A stretch of DNA of 10,778 nucleotides from Paramuribaculum sp. (GTDB lineage Bacteria > Bacteroidota > Bacteroidia > Bacteroidales > Muribaculaceae), in contig JAIDQW010000236.1 in assembly GCA_029062075.1 (NCBI GenBank), forward strand, positions 1 through 10,778. Reading direction: 5' to 3'. The notes below the pieces were generated by a model. The model was not told the DNA's origin, made no database searches, and saw only the letters and a program-made list of their open reading frames with translations. The translations under genes and the position numbers were made by a program. Below are positions 7,016-10,778 of the stretch, piece by piece. Within the stretch, counting starts at the first letter, position 1. Each line of letters starts with the position of its first letter.

Positions 7016-7046
7016 TTGCATATATTAGGTGTTATTCGTACCTTTG
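7016..7046 (+). promoter_or_regulatory. Bacteroidetes-type promoter for pheT-yebC
   Basis: A TACCTTTG -7 box at 7039-7046 is preceded by TTG at 7016-7018 with a 20-bp spacer, a good fit to the Bacteroidetes consensus. Transcription would start near 7053, leaving about 22 nt before the pheT ATG. That leaves no room for a T-box or a peptide attenuator. Confidence 0.75.
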
Positions 7047-7074
7047 TCCCCATTATTGAGAAAAATTTCATTGC

Positions 7075-9540
7075 ATGAATATTTCATATAATTGGCTTAA
7101 GCAGTATATTGACTTTGATCTAACCCCTTCCGAGCTTGCCGATGCTCTCACTTCGGTCGGGCTTGAGACAGGCTCTGTTGAAGAAGTGGAGTCTATTCGC
7201 GGCGGACTAAAAGGTTTGGTTACAGGAAAGGTTCTCACATGTGTGGAGCATCCCGACAGTGATCATCTTCACATCACCACTGTTGACCTCGGCGATGGTA
7301 TTCCTGTGCAGATTGTGTGCGGAGCTCCTAACGTAGCCGCCGGGCAGAGCGTAATAGTTGCCACCGTGGGTACTACTCTTTATGATGGTGACAAGGAGTT
7401 TCAGATAAAGAAATCCAAAATTCGCGGTGTTGAATCATTCGGCATGATTTGTGCCGAGGATGAAATCGGTGTCGGAAACTCTCACGACGGTATCATTGTT
7501 CTTGATTCATCTGTCAAACCCGGTATTCCTGCTGCGGAATATTATGGACTTACAAGTGACTATCTGCTGGAAGTAGATCTTACTCCCAATAGGGTTGATG
7601 CTGCGAGTCATTACGGAGTGGCACGCGATTTGAGCGCATGGCTGAGCCGTCATGCCAATCCGTCGGCAGTGAAAAAGCCGGAACCCGTTGACTTCAAGGT
7701 TGACTCAGCATCAGGAGGTGTGTCTGTAGAGGTAGCCGACAGCACGGCATGCCCCCGTTACAGCGGAATCACTATCCGTGGTGTGAAAGTAGGGGAGAGT
7801 CCCAAATGGTTGCGTGACTATCTTTCGGTCATCGGTCAGCGTCCTATTAATAATATTGTAGATATTACCAATTTTATACTGCACGGCATCGGGCAGCCGC
7901 TCCATTGCTTTGATCTTGCAAAGGTGGAAGGTGAAAAAATTGTTGTGCGCACCTGTCCCGAGGGCACTAAGTTCACAACTCTTGACGGAGTGGAGAGAAC
8001 CCTTGACGCGCGCGACCTTATGATTTGCAATTCCCGGGAGCCGATGTGTATCGCAGGTGTGTTCGGCGGTCTTGATTCAGGAGTTAAGGACACCACAACC
8101 GATATCTTTATTGAGAGCGCATATTTCAACCCCACCTATGTTCGTAAAACAGCGCGTCGCCACGGTTTGTCAACCGACTCTTCATTCCGTTACGAGCGTG
8201 GCACCGACCCCAATGCAACACTCTGGGCGGCAAAACTGGCAGCTGTGATGGTGCAGCAGCTTGCCGGCGGAGAGATTTGCGGCGAACCGGTTGACGTTTA
8301 TCCGGAAAAGGTTGAGCCGTACCGCGTTGAATTTGACTATGATTATGCCCGCCGACTCATAGGCAAGGATATTGAGCGCGAGGTGATGGATTCCATAATG
8401 AATTCGCTTGAGATGGAAATTACCCGCAGTGATGAAGAATCTTCAACCGTGTTGGTTCCTACATATAGAGTTGATGTTCGTCGTCCGTGCGACGTTGTAG
8501 AGGACATTCTCAGAATATACGGCTACAATAATATTGAAACCGGCACAGCAGTCCGGTCAGCACTCTCATCTAAGAGTAAAGCTGATGTTGACAATACTCT
8601 TCGTAATATTATAGGTGAGCAGCTCACGGCAACCGGATTTAATGAAATACTCAATAACTCGCTCACCGCTGAAAGTTATTATGCCGACCTCACCGAATAT
8701 CCGCTTGACAGCTGTGTACGCCTCCTCAATCCGTTGAGCAGCGATCTTGCCGTGATGCGTCGCACTTTGCTTTTCGGCGGACTGGAGTCGCTTGCACATA
8801 ATATCAACCGCAAGCAAAATGACTTGCTGATGTATGAGTTCGGCAATGTTTACGCCCGCAATCCGCAGGCAGAAAGCACTGCCGAAAAGCCCCTTGCACC
8901 ATACAGTGAAGGTTCTCGTCTGGGAATATGGCTGACGGGAGCGTTGCGTCCCGGCAACTGGGCGCGTCCGCAGGCTGATGCCACTTTCTTTGATTTGAAA
9001 GCAACTGTTGCCAATGTGTTTGCGCGTCTTGGCATCTCAGAGCGTGAAATCAAGTTGGCTAAGGGGGCAAATGAACTGTTCGACGCATGCATAACTATCT
9101 CCACCAGAAGCGGTAAAGCTCTTGGGATTATGGGTGTTGTTGCCAAGAAGCAGCTCGCCAAGTGTGACGTGCGTCAGCAGGTTGTGTTTGCCGAGCTTGA
9201 CTGGGCTGCGCTTGTAAGCCTCGTTGCCAAGAGAAGCCCGCTATACACTCCGCTGCCCCGTACCCAGCCGGTGCGCCGCGACCTTGCACTCCTTATAGAT
9301 AATAATGTTACTATGGAGCAGATAGAGACTGTGGTTCGTGAGAGTGAACGCAAACTGCTCAAAGGAGTGGAACTCTTTGATGTGTATGAGGGCAAAAATC
9401 TGCCTGAGGGTAAAAAGAGCTATGCCATAGCTATCTCTTTGCAGGATAATGAGAATACCCTCACCGATAAGCAGATTGAAAACGTGATGGAAAAAGTCAC
9501 AGCCAATCTCACTAAAAAACTCGGAGCATCACTCAGATAA
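7075..9540 (+). CDS. pheT: Phenylalanine--tRNA ligase beta subunit
   Basis: 821 aa, full length for bacterial PheT. It pairs with PheS as an (alpha-beta)2 enzyme that charges tRNA-Phe in the cytosol; the beta subunit supplies tRNA binding and editing. Domains in order: N-terminal MNISYNWLKQYIDF; an EMAP/OB-type tRNA-binding domain (~42-150, HPDSDHLHITTVDLG, VCGAPN, IRGVESFGMICAEDE); a B3/B4 editing domain (~215-385, RPINNIVDITNF, QPLHCFDL, RRHGLSTDSSFRYERG); a B5 domain (~415-485) with the acidic DVVEDILRIYGY; a catalytic-like core; and a C-terminal FDX-ACB anticodon-binding domain (~727-821, RRDLALLID). pheS is not adjacent: the gene upstream is the divergent transporter, and pheT has its own promoter. 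It is followed 38 bp later by the yebC-family gene, so the two are probably one operon. Confidence 0.98.
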   Translation: MNISYNWLKQYIDFDLTPSELADALTSVGLETGSVEEVESIRGGLKGLVTGKVLTCVEHPDSDHLHITTVDLGDGIPVQIVCGAPNVAAGQSVIVATVGTTLYDGDKEFQIKKSKIRGVESFGMICAEDEIGVGNSHDGIIVLDSSVKPGIPAAEYYGLTSDYLLEVDLTPNRVDAASHYGVARDLSAWLSRHANPSAVKKPEPVDFKVDSASGGVSVEVADSTACPRYSGITIRGVKVGESPKWLRDYLSVIGQRPINNIVDITNFILHGIGQPLHCFDLAKVEGEKIVVRTCPEGTKFTTLDGVERTLDARDLMICNSREPMCIAGVFGGLDSGVKDTTTDIFIESAYFNPTYVRKTARRHGLSTDSSFRYERGTDPNATLWAAKLAAVMVQQLAGGEICGEPVDVYPEKVEPYRVEFDYDYARRLIGKDIEREVMDSIMNSLEMEITRSDEESSTVLVPTYRVDVRRPCDVVEDILRIYGYNNIETGTAVRSALSSKSKADVDNTLRNIIGEQLTATGFNEILNNSLTAESYYADLTEYPLDSCVRLLNPLSSDLAVMRRTLLFGGLESLAHNINRKQNDLLMYEFGNVYARNPQAESTAEKPLAPYSEGSRLGIWLTGALRPGNWARPQADATFFDLKATVANVFARLGISEREIKLAKGANELFDACITISTRSGKALGIMGVVAKKQLAKCDVRQQVVFAELDWAALVSLVAKRSPLYTPLPRTQPVRRDLALLIDNNVTMEQIETVVRESERKLLKGVELFDVYEGKNLPEGKKSYAIAISLQDNENTLTDKQIENVMEKVTANLTKKLGASLR

Positions 9541-9578
9541 AATTCAGAAATTAAAAGAAACTATAAAAATATACCGCA

Positions 9579-10298
9579 ATGGGAAGAGCTTTTGAATATC
9601 GTAAAGCAAGAAAACTTAAACGCTGGGGCAATATGTCCCGCACATTCACTCGTATTGGTAAGGAAATCACTATCGCGGCTAAAGCCGGCGGACCTGATCC
9701 TGACACCAACCCTCGCCTGCGTGTGCTTATGCAGAACGCCAAGGCAGCCAATATGCCTAAGGATACTGTTGAGAGAGCTATCAAAAAAGCTACTGAGAAG
9801 GATAGTAGCGATTACAAGGAGATTGTTTATGAAGGATACGGACCATTCGGCATCGCCATTGTAGTCGAGGCGGCTACCGATAACAATACCCGCACTGTGG
9901 CAAATGTGCGTTCTTACTTCAACCGCTATGGTGGTAGCCTCGGCACTCAGGGCAGCCTTTCATTCATGTTTGACCACAAGAGCGTTTTTAAAATCAAACC
10001 CAAAGAGGGAGTTGATTTGGAGGAACTCGAACTCGAACTTATTGATTACGGTGTTGATGAACTGGAAGCCGACGAGGAGGAAATCGATATCTACGGGGCT
10101 TTCGAGGAATTTGCCAATATACAGAAGTATCTTGAAGATAACGGATTTGAGATCATCAGTGCCGAATTTGAGAGAATACCGACCGACCTTAAAGAGGTTA
10201 CAGAGGAACAACGCGCTACACTTGACAAACTTCTTGAAAAATTCGAAGAGGATGATGATGTGCAGAATGTTTTCCACAATATGAAGGAATCTGATTGA
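9579..10298 (+). CDS. YebC/PmpR/TACO1-family protein
   Basis: 239 aa, the normal family length. It starts MGRAFEYRKARKLKRWGNM, the N-terminal form seen in Bacteroidetes rather than the MAGHSKWANIKHRK of Proteobacteria. Family signatures follow: GKEITIAAKAGGPDPDTNPRLR, NMPKDTVERAIKKA, EGYGPFGIAIVVEAATDN, RTVANVRSYFNRYGG and LGTQGSLSFMF. The C-terminal part is strongly acidic (ELEADEEEIDIYG), ending in a DDDVQNVFHN motif. Members were first described as transcriptional regulators (PmpR, YebC). Later work on YebC proteins and mitochondrial TACO1 links them to ribosomes and translation through proline-rich stretches. Co-transcription with pheT, a translation gene, fits the second view, but which role applies here is inference. 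No promoter motif is visible in the 38-bp gap after pheT, and a strong terminator follows the gene. Confidence 0.95.
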   Translation: MGRAFEYRKARKLKRWGNMSRTFTRIGKEITIAAKAGGPDPDTNPRLRVLMQNAKAANMPKDTVERAIKKATEKDSSDYKEIVYEGYGPFGIAIVVEAATDNNTRTVANVRSYFNRYGGSLGTQGSLSFMFDHKSVFKIKPKEGVDLEELELELIDYGVDELEADEEEIDIYGAFEEFANIQKYLEDNGFEIISAEFERIPTDLKEVTEEQRATLDKLLEKFEEDDDVQNVFHNMKESD

Positions 10299-10319
10299 TT
10301 CTTCGCTAAAACCTATTTT

Positions 10320-10358
10320 GAATGTGTCAGGATTAGCTTCCTGGCACATTCTTTTTTT
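10320..10358 (+). terminator. Intrinsic terminator of the pheT-yebC operon
   Basis: A 13-bp stem (10320-10332 with 10339-10351, one G-U wobble) has loop TTAGCT and runs into seven T residues at 10352-10358. It begins 22 bp after the yebC-family stop codon. Its T tract directly abuts the upstream part of the next gene's promoter. Confidence 0.92.
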
Positions 10359-10379
10359 CGTAAGGTGCAATTTTTTTAT

Positions 10380-10387
10380 TACCTTTG
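10380..10387 (+). promoter_or_regulatory. -7 box of the parC-type gene promoter
   Basis: TACCTTTG is a full TAnnTTTG match, identical to the pheT box, 23 bp before the ATG at 10411. The -33 position falls on TTCG (10357-10360) at the end of the terminator T tract, about 19 bp upstream. The expected leader is about 17 nt. Confidence 0.65.
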
Positions 10388-10410
10388 CCATTAGATAATT
10401 ACAGAAAACC

Positions 10411-10778
10411 ATGAGTGAGGACGAAATAGAAGATTACACTCCGGATGAAGAAATTGAGGATAGTGCCGAGGCGGTTGAGGGTGGCTTCGGTTCTATGCTT
10501 GTTGATTTGACTGATGACAATATCAGGCATCAGTTGAGAGGCATGTTTCAGAGTTGGTATCTGGATTATGCGTCATATACCATTCTTGACCGAGCTATCC
10601 CTAATGCCGATGACGGTTTGAAGCCGGTGCAAAGACGGTTGCTGCACACAATGAAGAAGCTCGATGACGAGCGTTTTATTAAGGTGGCGAATATTGTCGG
10701 AGCTACTATGGCTTATCACCCGCACGGTGACCAATCTATTTATGGTGCGCTTGTTCAGCTCGGTCAGAAAGGCTTGCT
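10411..10778 (+). CDS. parC: DNA topoisomerase IV / gyrase subunit A, ParC-type, N-terminal fragment
   Basis: The gene runs off the right edge; 122 codons are visible. A short acidic, probably disordered leader (residues 1-25) precedes the type IIA topoisomerase A-subunit start: RGMFQSWYLDYASYTILDRAIP, then DGLKPVQRRLLHTM, VANIVGATM and YHPHGDQSIYGALVQL. The protein cuts and rejoins DNA with the B subunit; the catalytic tyrosine lies beyond the window. The FQSWYLDYASY and KPVQRR forms resemble Bacteroidetes ParC-type proteins more than GyrA, whose usual form is SYIDYSMSVI and KPVHRR, so parC is preferred over gyrA with moderate confidence. At the quinolone-binding positions, the equivalents of E. 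coli GyrA Ser83 and Asp87 read Gln108 and Gly112. The gene has its own promoter box right after the upstream terminator. Confidence 0.85.
   Translation, partial: MSEDEIEDYTPDEEIEDSAEAVEGGFGSMLVDLTDDNIRHQLRGMFQSWYLDYASYTILDRAIPNADDGLKPVQRRLLHTMKKLDDERFIKVANIVGATMAYHPHGDQSIYGALVQLGQKGL

Noticed and set aside
7047..7074. T-box or leader-peptide attenuator in front of pheT
   Set aside because: The predicted leader is about 22 nt and holds no Phe-rich peptide, T-box sequence or terminator hairpin.
8850..9161. 103-aa minus-strand open frame inside pheT
   Set aside because: Shadow of a full-length, well-conserved pheT; no domain and no promoter motif in front.
9960..10412. 150-aa minus-strand open frame across the yebC-family gene
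   Set aside because: It overlaps a clear YebC-family gene in antisense, spans its terminator, and its translation is low-complexity (Phe, Leu, Ile, Lys rich) with no recognisable domain.

Overview
The window looks like chromosomal DNA from a member of the Bacteroidales, possibly a Muribaculaceae-like gut lineage. The order is better supported than the family. Supporting signs are six upstream motifs matching the Bacteroidetes -7 box (TAnnTTTG), a lack of clear Shine-Dalgarno sequences, a YebC protein with the Bacteroidetes-type N-terminus, a ParC-type topoisomerase start and a TlpA-like exported protein with a DUF4369-like front domain. No transposase, integrase, phage gene, CRISPR array or other mobile element was seen.

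Layout from left to right: (1) the 3' part of a bactofilin-like, beta-repeat protein on the + strand (1-902), closed by a strong intrinsic terminator. (2) A two-gene minus-strand operon, read from 3457 down to 982: an exported tandem SGNH hydrolase with one intact and one catalytically dead domain, then 10 bp later an exported TlpA/thioredoxin-like protein. (3) A minus-strand tRNA-Arg(UCU) with its own promoter motif and a 15-bp hairpin terminator, lying just downstream of dapA (minus). (4) Divergent from dapA, a cytosolic thioredoxin (trxA, +). (5) Convergent with trxA across a perfect 30-bp palindrome, a YidE/AspT-family transporter (minus). (6) Divergent from the transporter, pheT followed 38 bp later by a YebC/TACO1-family gene (+), ended by an intrinsic terminator. 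(7) The start of a ParC/GyrA-type topoisomerase gene (+), cut by the window edge.

Most of the window is housekeeping: lysine/peptidoglycan precursor synthesis (dapA), redox (trxA), translation (pheT, yebC, tRNA-Arg) and DNA topology (parC). pheT and yebC look co-transcribed and both serve translation. The part most likely to hold something undescribed is the SGNH-TlpA pair. The hydrolase carries a degenerate second SGNH domain and a C-terminal CPKC cysteine pair, and its operon partner is an exported thioredoxin-fold protein that keeps CxxC but lacks the usual cis-proline. Two computed long reading frames (dapA and the transporter) begin at TTG or GTG codons at or upstream of the promoter -7 boxes, so their starts are corrected here to downstream ATGs. 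No large unexplained region remains; every intergenic gap is under about 200 bp.
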